9,067 bases of DNA from JAKVAV01 sp964651785 (GCA_964651785.1 CAZYWJ010000091.1:1-9067); one strand, 5' to 3'. Positions 1 to 8,005 are shown, counted from the stretch's first letter. Program-made: numbers and translations. Notes: a model not told the origin generated them from the letters alone.

Positions 1-33
1 GCGAAAGGGGTTCGTTCTTCTAAACGGTTGGCT

Positions 34-2868
34 TTATTTTTTTACCAAAACTTCAGGTTGATCTTTCTGCGGATAACCGAAAAGCTCTTCCAGAGTAAGC
101 TCTTCCAATGTTCCCAAATCTTCCAAAACTTCTTGGTCTACCAGTTCCTTGTTTCCAATAACGCTGAAGGTGTAGGGCTTTCCTTTGATCTGATTATCGA
201 AGAATGCCTGCAAATCTTCAAACTTCATGGTTTGTAGTTTTTCGTAAACCTTCTCATCGAGGTTGTAGTCCAATCCGCGCTCTTGAGCAGTAAGGTAGCT
301 CCAGAATATGGAAGCTCGCGAGGTGCGGTTGGTTTCGATTTGCTTCATGGCCGCATCACGAGCCGACTCAAATTGAAGATCGGCACGAGGCATGTCGTTC
401 ATCAAGGTCATCATAGCGTTGGTAGCCTCGGGTAGCTTGTCAACCTGTGCACCGATGTAAGCGCGCACGTAATGGCTGTCGTCCTTCTCTGACGGCATCG
501 TGAAGTAGCTATAAGCCGAGTAAGCCAATGCTTTTGACTCTCTGATTTCTTGGAAAACGATTGATGACAATCCGCTACCGAAATATTGGTTGAAGAGATT
601 TACCTCGGGAGCCAGACTCGCGTCAAACTGAGGGCCTTTAGCGGTCATCAACAATTCACTTTGCACCATATCGTAATCTACAAAGTAGACTTTGTTCTCA
701 TCAAGGGCCAGCTCTTCAAATTTCTTAGGCTCGGGGTAGTCTTTAAGCTCAGCGGGAACCTGATGGTATTTATCAATTACCGCCATGGCCTCTTTGTGAT
801 CTTGCGGTCCGTAGTAGAACATCTTGTGCTTGTAAGAAGTAATTTCCTTCAAGCGATTTACCAATTCTTCAGGTTTGATGTTTTTCAACTCTTCTTCCGA
901 CAAAATATTTTTCAAAGGATTGTCAGGACCATATTGCGCATATTGAGCCATGGCGTTGAACAGAATCTGTCCCTTGCTCTTCATGGCATCCTGACGCTCT
1001 TTGAGGATTCCCTCAATCATGTCATTCAGTGCTTGTTCGTCGGGCTCCACGTTTGCCAAAACTTTTTCAAAGAGTTTCACACCTTCTTCCAAAGACTCAT
1101 TTAAGCCACTTAGAACAACGTATGATCGATCGCGCGAAGAGAAGACATCGAAGCTCAGTCCGAGTTTGAATAGTTCTTTGCGCAATTCTTCAGCCGTCAT
1201 GTCTGAAGTACCGAGGTAAGGAAGGTATTCTACTGCCAACGGCAAAAGTTGATCGTGATCCGTTCCCATATCCAGTATATAGTAAAGGCTGAAGAGATCA
1301 TTGTTTTCGTTTTTAATATTGTAGAACTCTACACCATTATCGAAAGCATCTTTTGTGATGGCTTCATCATAGTCTACGAAAACGGGGTCGATTCTGCCTG
1401 ACTCAATGCTGTCCCATGCCAAGTAAAAATCCGACTGGGTTTCACGGTCGATGTCAACGGGAGTAATTTGCGGTTTTTCCACTTTCACCGCGTTATTCTT
1501 GCCCGTACGCTTATTTACCTGTACGTAGTTGTCGCCAAACCACTCATTAGCAAAAGCCACAATATCTTCCTTCGTAAGTTTTGCCATTTCATCGTATTGT
1601 GCTACTACCGTGTTCCAGTCTTCACCATATACGAAAGCGTCAGTCATTTTGCCGGCACGGCTCCAATTGCTTTCTGACTGCTTGAGTTCGCTAAGCTTCA
1701 TGTCATTTACCACGGCTTCCACCATCCAATCTTCAAACTCACCGTTTTTGATCATTTCAACCTGACCGCGAAGCAATTCTGCCACCTCATTCAAGTCCTG
1801 GCCATCTCGTGGATTTCCGTTAAGCATCAACATGCTGTAGTCTTTCAGAATGGTAGGCGAGCTGTAAGCCCGAAGTACTTTTTGTTTTTGAACTAGATTT
1901 AAGTCAATCAAACCGGCCTGACCGTTTGAAAGAATTCCGTCCATCACTCTAAGCTTCATGGCTTCGGGAGTTCCCGCTCCGGGAAGGCGATAACCTATGT
2001 TTACAAATTCGGCTTGAACGCCGGTGATATCTTTTACGATAGGCTCGGTGATCGGCTCTTCTTGAGCAACTTCAAAATCCTTGATTTCACCCGCTTCATA
2101 ATCGCCGAAGTATTTTTCGATGATTTCTACCGTTTCATCCGGGTCAATATCTCCTGAAAGTATGATAGCCATGTTATTGGGTAGATAACGCTCTTTAAAA
2201 TAAGCGTGAATCTTTTCCATTGATGGATTCTTCAAGTGTTCGCTGGTACCGATGGTCGTTTGCGTTCCGTACTGGTGATTCTTGAACATCTCACCCATCA
2301 TCGTGTAATACGCTTGACGGTAATCGCTATCCTGCGTTCGGTTGTACTCTTCGTAAACAGCTTCCAATTCGGTGTGGAAAAGACGCAGAACCAATTCTTT
2401 AAAACGCTCNNNNNNNNNNNNNNNNNNNNNNNNNNNNNNNNNNNNNNNNNNNNNNNNNNNNNNNNNNNNNNNNNNNNNNNNNNNNNNNNNNNNNNNNNNN
2501 NNNNNNNNNTCGTAGAGATCTGAAATCTGAGAAATCAGCTTCTGCTCATTTTCCCAGTCCTTGGTGCCGTATCCCGAAGTGCCCTTAAAAAGCATATGTT
2601 CGAGATAGTGCGCCAATCCCGTGGCATCGGCAGGGTCTTGCTTACTTCCCGTTCTGACGGCGATTTGAGTTACTACGCGTGGCTCGTCTTTGTTTACAGA
2701 CATGTAAACCTTAAGGCCATTGTCCAAAGTGTAGATTTTAGCGCCCAGCGGATCGCCTTCTACGGTTTCATAAGTGTACTTGCTTTCGGTTTCCTTTTCA
2801 CCTTCTTGCGCACAAGCAAAAAGGAAAATAGCAGGAAGAATGAAAAGCAATTTGTGCAGATTTCTCAT
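34..2868 (-). CDS. M16 family zinc metallopeptidase, lipoprotein (gapped)
   Basis: Predicted insulinase/pitrilysin-family zinc peptidase of about 945 codons, the two-halved length usual in Bacteroidota. Residues 1-19 form a lipoprotein signal peptide (hydrophobic stretch, then LFAC with lipid-bearing C19), so the mature protein should be membrane-anchored in the envelope. The inverted zinc motif HxxEH is at H87-E90-H91. The third ligand is probably E174, in the segment FHTELEAVYEEYN, by analogy with E169 of pitrilysin. The N-terminal catalytic half is followed by an M16 C-like domain (about 220-400) and a second half carrying the conserved FQEIRESKALAYSAY segment (about 770-787), which in this family helps form the substrate chamber. 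A 100-N gap replaces residues 120-153, so the catalytic domain is incompletely seen. It is transcribed alone, divergently from bshA. Substrate is unknown; peptide turnover is the family role. Family assignment is strong, exact function is not. Confidence 0.93.
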   Translation of the reverse strand: MRNLHKLLFILPAIFLFACAQEGEKETESKYTYETVEGDPLGAKIYTLDNGLKVYMSVNKDEPRVVTQIAVRTGSKQDPADATGLAHYLEHMLFKGTSGYGTKDWENEQKLISQISDLYXXXXXXXXXXXXXXXXXXXXXXXXXXXXXXXXXXERFKELVLRLFHTELEAVYEEYNRTQDSDYRQAYYTMMGEMFKNHQYGTQTTIGTSEHLKNPSMEKIHAYFKERYLPNNMAIILSGDIDPDETVEIIEKYFGDYEAGEIKDFEVAQEEPITEPIVKDITGVQAEFVNIGYRLPGAGTPEAMKLRVMDGILSNGQAGLIDLNLVQKQKVLRAYSSPTILKDYSMLMLNGNPRDGQDLNEVAELLRGQVEMIKNGEFEDWMVEAVVNDMKLSELKQSESNWSRAGKMTDAFVYGEDWNTVVAQYDEMAKLTKEDIVAFANEWFGDNYVQVNKRTGKNNAVKVEKPQITPVDIDRETQSDFYLAWDSIESGRIDPVFVDYDEAITKDAFDNGVEFYNIKNENNDLFSLYYILDMGTDHDQLLPLAVEYLPYLGTSDMTAEELRKELFKLGLSFDVFSSRDRSYVVLSGLNESLEEGVKLFEKVLANVEPDEQALNDMIEGILKERQDAMKSKGQILFNAMAQYAQYGPDNPLKNILSEEELKNIKPEELVNRLKEITSYKHKMFYYGPQDHKEAMAVIDKYHQVPAELKDYPEPKKFEELALDENKVYFVDYDMVQSELLMTAKGPQFDASLAPEVNLFNQYFGSGLSSIVFQEIRESKALAYSAYSYFTMPSEKDDSHYVRAYIGAQVDKLPEATNAMMTLMNDMPRADLQFESARDAAMKQIETNRTSRASIFWSYLTAQERGLDYNLDEKVYEKLQTMKFEDLQAFFDNQIKGKPYTFSVIGNKELVDQEVLEDLGTLEELTLEELFGYPQKDQPEVLVKK
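2410..2509. other. Assembly gap, 100 N, inside the M16 peptidase
   Basis: Exactly 100 N, the usual placeholder for a gap of unknown size. It falls between the HxxEH zinc motif and the third zinc ligand of the peptidase. The reading frame happens to stay open across 100 N, so the flanks are consistent with one intact gene, but the true missing length may differ. Confidence 0.97.
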
Positions 2869-2904
2869 TGTTCTACCTTGTTTTTCGTAAGTGGATTTAA
2901 CGCG

Positions 2905-2932
2905 CGAAGCTAACTACTATCAGCGAAACCAA
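2905..2932 (-). promoter_or_regulatory. Candidate promoter of the M16 peptidase gene
   Basis: Read on the minus strand, TTG (2930-2932) is followed after 17 bp by TAGCTTCG (2905-2912), one mismatch from the Bacteroidota -7 box TAnnTTTG. A start of transcription near 2898 would give a leader of about 30 nt before the ATG at 2868. The spacing fits; the mismatch keeps this tentative. Confidence 0.35.
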
Positions 2933-3006
2933 AGAAGTTTCAGTATTAATTATCGTTAAAGCGCGACATCATCATATTTTGTATAATCACCTATCGGATG
3001 AAGCTC

Positions 3007-3035
3007 ATGGGGTCATGGCGAAACCTCTATCTTTG
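3007..3035 (+). promoter_or_regulatory. Candidate promoter of bshA
   Basis: TATCTTTG at 3028-3035 matches the Bacteroidota -7 box TAnnTTTG exactly. The -33 position carries ATG (3007-3009, one mismatch from TTG) with an 18-bp spacer. Transcription would start near 3042, leaving a very short AT-rich leader (about 11 nt) without a Shine-Dalgarno sequence, as is common in this phylum. Confidence 0.55.
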
Positions 3036-3052
3036 TCGACTGATTAATAATT

Positions 3053-4204
3053 ATGAAAATAGGTATCGTACTTTACCCCACATTTGGCGGTAGCGGAGTA
3101 GTGGCGACGGAGTTGGGAAAGGCATTAGCTCAAAGAGGACATCAGATACATTTTGTGTCGTACAATCAGCCCGTTCGGCTCGGTTCTTTCACACAGAATC
3201 TTTTTTACCACGAAGTAATCGTATCTGAGTATCCGCTATTTGATTATCCACCTTACGAAACTGTTTTGGCGAGTAAGTTGGTAGACGTGGTGAAATTTGA
3301 GAAACTCGATCTCTTGCACGTGCATTACGCCATTCCGCATGCATCTGCCGCATATATGGCACAACAAATTTTGGCCGAAGAGGGCATTCACATTCCTTTC
3401 ATCACCACCCTTCACGGAACGGATATCACACTGGTGGGACGCGATAACAGCTTCGCACCCGCCATTACATTTGCCATCAATAAAAGCAATGGGGTAACTG
3501 CCGTTTCAGAAAGTTTGAAAAATGACACCTACGAGCATTTTGATATAAAAAACGGGGTGGAAGTAATTCCAAACTTTATTTGTCCTGAACACTATTTGCC
3601 TCGACCGGAGAAGAATTTCAGGAAAGATTATGCCCCGAATGGCGAGCGGATCATTACCCATATCTCCAATTTCCGACCGGTAAAACGAGTGGAAGATGTA
3701 GTGCGCGTTTTTAGAAAAATTTTGGATGAAGTTCCCGCCAAGCTGCTGCTGGTGGGTGATGGCCCTGACCGTCATCGCGTGGAGCAACTTTGCCGTGAGC
3801 TCGGAACTTGCGAGCACACATATATCATCGGGAAGTTGAAAAAGCCCGAAGAGGTGCTTTGCCTTTCAGATCTGTTCATTCTCCCTTCTGAAAAGGAAAG
3901 TTTCGGACTGGCGGCACTGGAGGCCATGGCCACGGGAGTTCCCGTTATTTCAACCAACACCGGTGGACTGCCCGAATTGAACGTCGAAGGTTTCAGCGGA
4001 CACTTAAGTAATGTAGGCGATGTAGATGATATGGCTGAAAAAGCCATCAGCATTTTGAAAGAGGATTCCGTTCTAAATGAATTCAAACAAAACGCTAAGG
4101 CTCGAGCCAATGACTTCAGCATCGACAAAATTTTACCGCAGTACATTGATTTGTATAATCGCGTTTTGGAAAAGCAAAAAGAGACCGTTGCGCTAAATGG
4201 CTAA
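3053..4204 (+). CDS. bshA: N-acetyl-alpha-D-glucosaminyl L-malate synthase BshA
   Basis: GT4-family retaining glycosyltransferase, the first enzyme of bacillithiol synthesis; it joins GlcNAc from UDP-GlcNAc to L-malate in the cytoplasm. The 383-residue length is typical. The N-terminus has the BshA signature MKIGIVLYPTFGGSGVVATE, with the glycine-rich loop at 12-15, followed by HFVSYNQPVRL. HGTD is at 121-124, and FRPVKRVED (207-215) carries the basic residues that bind the UDP phosphates. LLVGDGPDR is at 232-240, and the GT4 E-x7-E motif is E282/E290 in ESFGLAALE, followed by TGGLPE (303-308). The start is fixed by this conserved N-terminus and by the short leader after the candidate promoter. 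Its stop codon lies inside the start of the next gene, so the two are probably co-transcribed. No bshB or bshC is visible here. It could in principle be another GT4 enzyme, but the N-terminal signature makes BshA very likely. Confidence 0.93.
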   Translation: MKIGIVLYPTFGGSGVVATELGKALAQRGHQIHFVSYNQPVRLGSFTQNLFYHEVIVSEYPLFDYPPYETVLASKLVDVVKFEKLDLLHVHYAIPHASAAYMAQQILAEEGIHIPFITTLHGTDITLVGRDNSFAPAITFAINKSNGVTAVSESLKNDTYEHFDIKNGVEVIPNFICPEHYLPRPEKNFRKDYAPNGERIITHISNFRPVKRVEDVVRVFRKILDEVPAKLLLVGDGPDRHRVEQLCRELGTCEHTYIIGKLKKPEEVLCLSDLFILPSEKESFGLAALEAMATGVPVISTNTGGLPELNVEGFSGHLSNVGDVDDMAEKAISILKEDSVLNEFKQNAKARANDFSIDKILPQYIDLYNRVLEKQKETVALNG

Positions 4205-4747
4205 ATCTTCCATTAAAATTCTGGATCCGAAAGTGAGCTATTCCAAATCGGGTGAGCGGCTGCGAGTGATCGTCTTGGGAAAAATCGAGAGGTGGAAAGA
4301 GGCACTCCTTATGGCTTGGGTCGCTGCCTGGTTATTTTGCGGAGGGGTTGTTTTCTTAGAATGGAGGCAAACCACCGATGATGAAATGCAAGTCGCATTT
4401 TTTGCCTTCTTGGTCTTCTGGGCTTATTTCCTCTGGCGAGCCGGTCGCACCATGCTATATCGAATGGGCGGAAACGAACTCATCGAAGTCAATGAGGAAG
4501 AACTGGTCCTGAAAAAGAGTTTTTTCACTTACGGGAAAACCAGAACGTACTTTTTAGAGAATATTGAGAATTTTAAGCCAATCCAATTGTCAAAAACCTC
4601 TTTCGCCTACACCTATGAAAATGGTTGGTGGAATCTCGGAGGCGAGAAGTTGGGATTTGAATACCAAGGGCGCCACGTAAAATTTGCCATGCAAGTCAAT
4701 GAGAAAACGGTCACCTCGATCTACTCTCTGATTAATCGACAGATAAA
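4197..4747 (+). CDS. Two-helix membrane protein of unknown function (3' end in gap)
   Basis: I do not recognise this gene by name. The 183 visible residues begin with a short polar N-terminus and then two hydrophobic helices, at about 35-55 and 63-88, separated by a short acidic loop; the layout suggests a helical hairpin in the inner membrane. The remainder (about 92-183) is a soluble, beta-rich tail with alternating hydrophobic residues (LIEVNEEELVLKKSFF, then TYFLENIENFKPIQLS) and a final helix-like stretch ending LINRQI. That pattern resembles bacterial PH-like domains attached to two transmembrane helices, but this is a resemblance only. The ATG overlaps the 3' end of bshA by 8 bp, implying translational coupling and one transcript. 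The stop codon is inside the 100-N gap. The tail already looks nearly complete, so the true end is probably not far into the gap. Confidence 0.75.
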
Positions 4748-4847
4748 NNNNNNNNNNNNNNNNNNNNNNNNNNNNNNNNNNNNNNNNNNNNNNNNNNNNN
4801 NNNNNNNNNNNNNNNNNNNNNNNNNNNNNNNNNNNNNNNNNNNNNNN
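4748..4847. other. Assembly gap, 100 N, between two convergent genes
   Basis: Exactly 100 N. It conceals the 3' ends of the plus-strand membrane protein and the minus-strand CoA-transferase, and any terminator between them. Open frames read through the N run on each strand into the opposite gene; these tails are artefacts and are not included in the CDS entries. Confidence 0.97.
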
Positions 4848-5590
4848 AAAACGAACCGAATGCCATCGCGAGTTTTGAATGAGTCACCGTAGGGTGCGAT
4901 ATTCGGATGAGCCGTTCCGATTGGTTTGGCCACTTTTCCTGCCATTAGGTAATTTGAAGCTTGATTGGCCAAAGCCGAAAGAGAAGCCTCCTCCAAAGAG
5001 CAAATGGTGTGGGAACCTTCACCCGTTCTTTCGCGATGAAGCAGTGCCATAAGTGCAGCTTCTTTAAGTTGATGACCTGCCAGGACATCAATCAAAGCCA
5101 CGGGCAACTTGGCGAGATTTTCTTCATCCGTGCCGGTCATCGATATCCATCCCGTTTCAGCTTGGAGCACTACATCGTAAGCCGGTTTGTTACTGTTTTG
5201 GTAGCCTTTCAGTTCCAAATAAATGACCTTCGGATTCACTTTGTGAACGGATGCATAGTCCAATTGGAATTTTTGCGCAACTCGAGGCAGATAGTTGGAA
5301 ATGACGATGTCTGCGTCTTCAATGAGATTCTTGAGTTTTGACCGATCGGACTCCTCGGTGAGATCGGCCATAAATACTTTTTTTCCAAAATTCACCGAAG
5401 CGTAGTAAGCTGAAATGCTCTCTTCGGACTCGCCGCTCACTCGCCATCCACGAGTTACATCTCCACCAGCTTTTTTGTTTTCTACCTTAGTAACTTCAGC
5501 CCCCAGCTCGGCAAAGAAAGTTCCCACGGCGGGTCCCGCGAGTACACCGGCCAATTCCACTACCTTTAATCCCTTGAAAAAATCTTTCAT
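4848..5590 (-). CDS. CaiB/BaiF (class III) CoA-transferase, 3' partial
   Basis: Family III CoA-transferases move CoA between acyl-CoA donors and carboxylic acids; some members are alpha-methylacyl-CoA racemases. About 247 N-terminal residues are visible. The family opening is clear: LKVVELAGVLAGPAVGTFFA, then LGAEVTKVE (29-37) and GGDVTRGW (42-49). The region around PAYDVVLQAETGW (136-148) and SMTGT (150-154) matches the family core. In PVALIDVLAG, D168 aligns by eye with the catalytic aspartate of formyl-CoA transferase (Asp169). The C-terminal part is lost in the assembly gap; members usually have roughly 350-430 residues. The start at 5590 is chosen because residue 1 leads directly into the conserved strand, and no later ATG precedes the family core. 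That ATG shares two bases with the start of the divergent lipoprotein gene. Substrate cannot be told from sequence, and racemase activity is not excluded. Confidence 0.88.
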
Positions 5591-6731
5591 GAATAGAGTT
5601 ATAATTCTGTTGGGCTTAGCGGGCTTTTTGGCCTGCGCTCCCAATACCGTACACAAAGATGTAGAATCTGCCGAAACGGTTTCCGAAATCGAAGAATCAA
5701 CCGACAGTTCTACTTCTATAGGTGGCGTGGTGATACGAAGCGGCGATGATGTAGCCGCCATTTTCAGGAAACTGCCGGATGATGTTCGGAAAATAACCTT
5801 TGAACCGGCAGAGTACATCGTGACGGACACCCTTCACCTGCCGCGCACGGGTGGTTTAGTAATTATCGATGGAAATGGTGCTGACCTTAAGCTGAAGCGA
5901 ACGGGATTTTATTCCATGCCGAGTTCGAAGGATGAAGCAATGCTTTTCAATCACACGCGCTATCTGATTAAAGACTTTTCGACCATTTCGGGTGGCGAGA
6001 AGGGAGTAATGTTGGGATCTTCATTCAATACCGTTATTCAAAATATTGAGTTTGTCGGTCAGCAAGAAGCGGCAATTGATTTGATTTTTTGCCTGATGTG
6101 CACGGTTGAGAATATTCTGGTCACCAATAATTTCCATGATGGAATTGTGCTCCGCACGGGGCGGAATGTAGATACGAAAGAAATAGAGTGGGATAGGGCA
6201 GGGCTGAACAATTCGCAGTGCAATCACACAGAAGTACGTTCGTGTCGAGTGTATAATCGAAAAGGTTGTACGGGTACTTCCTTCAAGATCTTGCAAAGCT
6301 CGGGTGTAAGCTTGGTGAATTGCATCTCAGAAGGTTGGCCGAATAAACGAGCAGTATATTTTGACGCCCTTGGAGCCACTACGGCGAAATACTTCACGAT
6401 TGAAAATTTCCATCTGGAACACGTTCCTGAAGAAGGCGGACTTTGCTTTCGAAATTTCGGAAGCTTGATCGAGGTGGACGGATTTTTTGTTCAAAAGGGC
6501 AGCGCTGAGTCTCCCGTCATAAAATTGGAGAACAACGGGAGCTACGTCTTTCGAAATTTCCCGTATTGGCCCGGAGGAGCCTGGATAGCCTCAAGCAATT
6601 CTCCCGGTGTGGTAATGGAAAATTGTCCGCCTGTAATGTATAAAATTGACAGCTATTGGAAAAATATGGAGCGAGAAGGGGATAAGATTTTTCAAGGCTA
6701 TTTCAAATTGGACAAGATGATGCGTCCTTAG
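5589..6731 (+). CDS. Predicted right-handed beta-helix lipoprotein
   Basis: Predicted lipoprotein of 380 residues: MNRVIILLGLAGFLAC gives a positive n-region, a hydrophobic core and lipidated C16. An acidic, Ser/Thr-rich linker (about 20-45) follows. The rest is built of short repeating beta-strand turns typical of parallel beta-helix (pectate-lyase-like) proteins: ITFEPAEYIVTDTLHLP (69-85), LVIIDGNGADLKL (90-102), NTVIQNIEFVGQQ (147-159), CTVENILVTNNFHDGIVL (171-188), NHTEVRSCRVYNRKG (212-226), VSLVNCISEG (240-249), FTIENFHLEHV (269-279) and LIEVDGFFVQKG (293-304). Such folds bind or cleave polysaccharides or act as scaffolds; I see no defined catalytic triad and claim no enzyme activity. 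The frame is open upstream to 5415, but that extension is antisense to the CoA-transferase, and the signal peptide fixes the start at 5589. A TACCTTTA box (5561-5568) inside the divergent gene could be its -7 element, but no -33 TTG is visible. Confidence 0.85.
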   Translation: MNRVIILLGLAGFLACAPNTVHKDVESAETVSEIEESTDSSTSIGGVVIRSGDDVAAIFRKLPDDVRKITFEPAEYIVTDTLHLPRTGGLVIIDGNGADLKLKRTGFYSMPSSKDEAMLFNHTRYLIKDFSTISGGEKGVMLGSSFNTVIQNIEFVGQQEAAIDLIFCLMCTVENILVTNNFHDGIVLRTGRNVDTKEIEWDRAGLNNSQCNHTEVRSCRVYNRKGCTGTSFKILQSSGVSLVNCISEGWPNKRAVYFDALGATTAKYFTIENFHLEHVPEEGGLCFRNFGSLIEVDGFFVQKGSAESPVIKLENNGSYVFRNFPYWPGGAWIASSNSPGVVMENCPPVMYKIDSYWKNMEREGDKIFQGYFKLDKMMRP

Positions 6732-6838
6732 GCTTTAAAATTTAAAACTTCGATTCTAAGATTCGGATTCACCCTCCTGAACTGTCTGCTTCATTTGTTC
6801 TCACTTCGATAAAAGGTCACCGTGATTTCACAATATTC

Positions 6839-6869
6839 CTTAAAATCTGATTTAAGAGTGTTACTTTTT
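6839..6869 (+). promoter_or_regulatory. Possible promoter region of the T9SS cargo gene
   Basis: TACTTTTT (6862-6869) differs from TAnnTTTG only at the last base. Just upstream is an AT-rich inverted repeat, CTTAAA (6839-6844) and TTTAAG (6851-6856), around a 6-nt centre. No TTG is found at the right distance. A start near 6876 would give a leader of about 55 nt. Apart from this, the 201-bp gap between genes shows no ORF and no clear terminator for the gene upstream. Confidence 0.22.
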
Positions 6870-6932
6870 CGGATCCTAGTCGTCCTGAAAAAAACCCGTT
6901 GAGGGGACTTATTAACCTAACAAATCAACTTT

Positions 6933-7988
6933 ATGAAAATTAAACATCTACCCTTTTTGTTTTTTGCTTTCGCTTATCTGAATGGTCTATCTCAGTGTGT
7001 TGAGATCTCTACTGAACCGGATGCAGGTATTTTTTGTCCGAATGATGAAATTATCCTCACGGCCACACCCGGCTACGAATCGTACAACTGGTATTATAAT
7101 TTTCAAAATTCCACTGAAGATGGAACTCTTTTCGAAACCGGCGATAACAGTATCACCTTAAACGCTGCCGAATGGGCAGTTAGTTATTGGTATGTCATAG
7201 TTGATGACGAAATATGTACGGATCCTTCACCGACGGTTGTTTGGGATAGTTGGGTTTTTGCGCCTGTGGCTATTTCTCATGATTTTCCAACCGCCTTCTG
7301 TCCGGGAGATAGTAGTCTGATTGAAAACGCTTTTAACGGACCTGTAAACTTTCAGTGGTATCAGGATTTCTCTCCTATTGAGGGTGCCACCGAAAGCTCT
7401 TATTGGGTAACCGAACCAGGTTACTACACTTTACAAGCAGCTTATCCCGAATGCCCGAATTACTGGTTGAACTCAGGATTGGGACCGGACTTTTCGCTTT
7501 ACACTCCGCAAATTCCTGAGATTGCGCTCGAAATGTTTGAGGGTACTTCTCAACTTTCGGTGGAAGGAATCACGGGCATTCAATGGTATTTTGAAGATCA
7601 ACCCATAGAAGGTGCCACGGAGGCGTCTCTTATTCCTGAGGAAGATGGAGTCTACACGGTATCAGGTACGGATGAAAATGGCTGCGAGGTAGTATCAGAG
7701 CCTTTCTTGTTTACATCTCTTAGTGCGAGGGAGGAGATGGTCGCAAGTATAGCCGTAGTATATCCGAATCCAGCGCGAGATGAGGTTAGCGTTAGTCTCA
7801 AAGAGGAAACAATTCAAACGGTTCATATCTATGACGCTACGGGGAAATTGGTAATGACTCCCGAACTCATCGCTTCGGAAGACTTAGTTAGATTTAATAT
7901 TGATCAACTTATTCCGGGGTCTTACCTTTTGCATCTGATTACCGTGAATAATAAGACGGCAAGCTCGCATATCGTAATAACCGAGTAG
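6933..7988 (+). CDS. Secreted Ig-like repeat protein with T9SS type A sorting domain
   Basis: Small exported protein of 351 residues. Residues 1-21 are a Sec signal peptide (basic start, LPFLFFAFAYLNGLSQ). Three Ig/PKD-like modules follow, at about 22-105, 112-190 and 195-262. Modules 2 and 3 share a clear pattern: FQWYQDFSPIEGATESS (140-156) and IQWYFEDQPIEGATEAS (216-232), each followed by E-x-G-x-YT. Module 1 has a weaker equivalent at YNWYYN (51-56). Cysteines at 35, 95, 123, 174 and 251 sit near module edges. The C-terminal 76 residues form the type A sorting domain of the type IX secretion system: VVYPNPARDEVSVSL (276-289), VHIYDATGKLV (297-307), LIPGSYLLHL (326-335) and the final SSHIVITE. 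The protein should cross the outer membrane by T9SS and be released or surface-attached. No catalytic domain is present, so adhesion or matrix binding is likely, by inference. The gene appears monocistronic with its own terminator. Confidence 0.9.
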   Translation: MKIKHLPFLFFAFAYLNGLSQCVEISTEPDAGIFCPNDEIILTATPGYESYNWYYNFQNSTEDGTLFETGDNSITLNAAEWAVSYWYVIVDDEICTDPSPTVVWDSWVFAPVAISHDFPTAFCPGDSSLIENAFNGPVNFQWYQDFSPIEGATESSYWVTEPGYYTLQAAYPECPNYWLNSGLGPDFSLYTPQIPEIALEMFEGTSQLSVEGITGIQWYFEDQPIEGATEASLIPEEDGVYTVSGTDENGCEVVSEPFLFTSLSAREEMVASIAVVYPNPARDEVSVSLKEETIQTVHIYDATGKLVMTPELIASEDLVRFNIDQLIPGSYLLHLITVNNKTASSHIVITE

Positions 7989-8005
7989 TACTTTTTTTCC
8001 TATTT

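Noticed and set aside
586..1104. 172-codon plus-strand open frame inside the M16 gene
   Set aside because: It is antisense to conserved M16 coding sequence, has no recognisable domain and no promoter. The same applies to the other plus-strand frames within 28-2913.
4721..4747. Continuation of the CoA-transferase frame across the N gap
   Set aside because: It reads antisense to the membrane protein gene and depends on the gap being exactly 100 bp; the short tail FICRLIRE has no family similarity.
4848..4892. Continuation of the membrane protein frame across the N gap
   Set aside because: It is antisense to conserved CoA-transferase sequence and depends on the arbitrary gap length.
5415..5588. 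58-codon N-terminal extension of the beta-helix protein
   Set aside because: It is antisense to the conserved N-terminus of the CoA-transferase and would bury the lipoprotein signal peptide, so the start at 5589 is preferred.
5654..5661. Possible minus-strand -7 box (CATCTTTG) for the CoA-transferase
   Set aside because: It has a mismatch in the key TA and no -33 TTG at the right distance, so it is too weak to list as a promoter.
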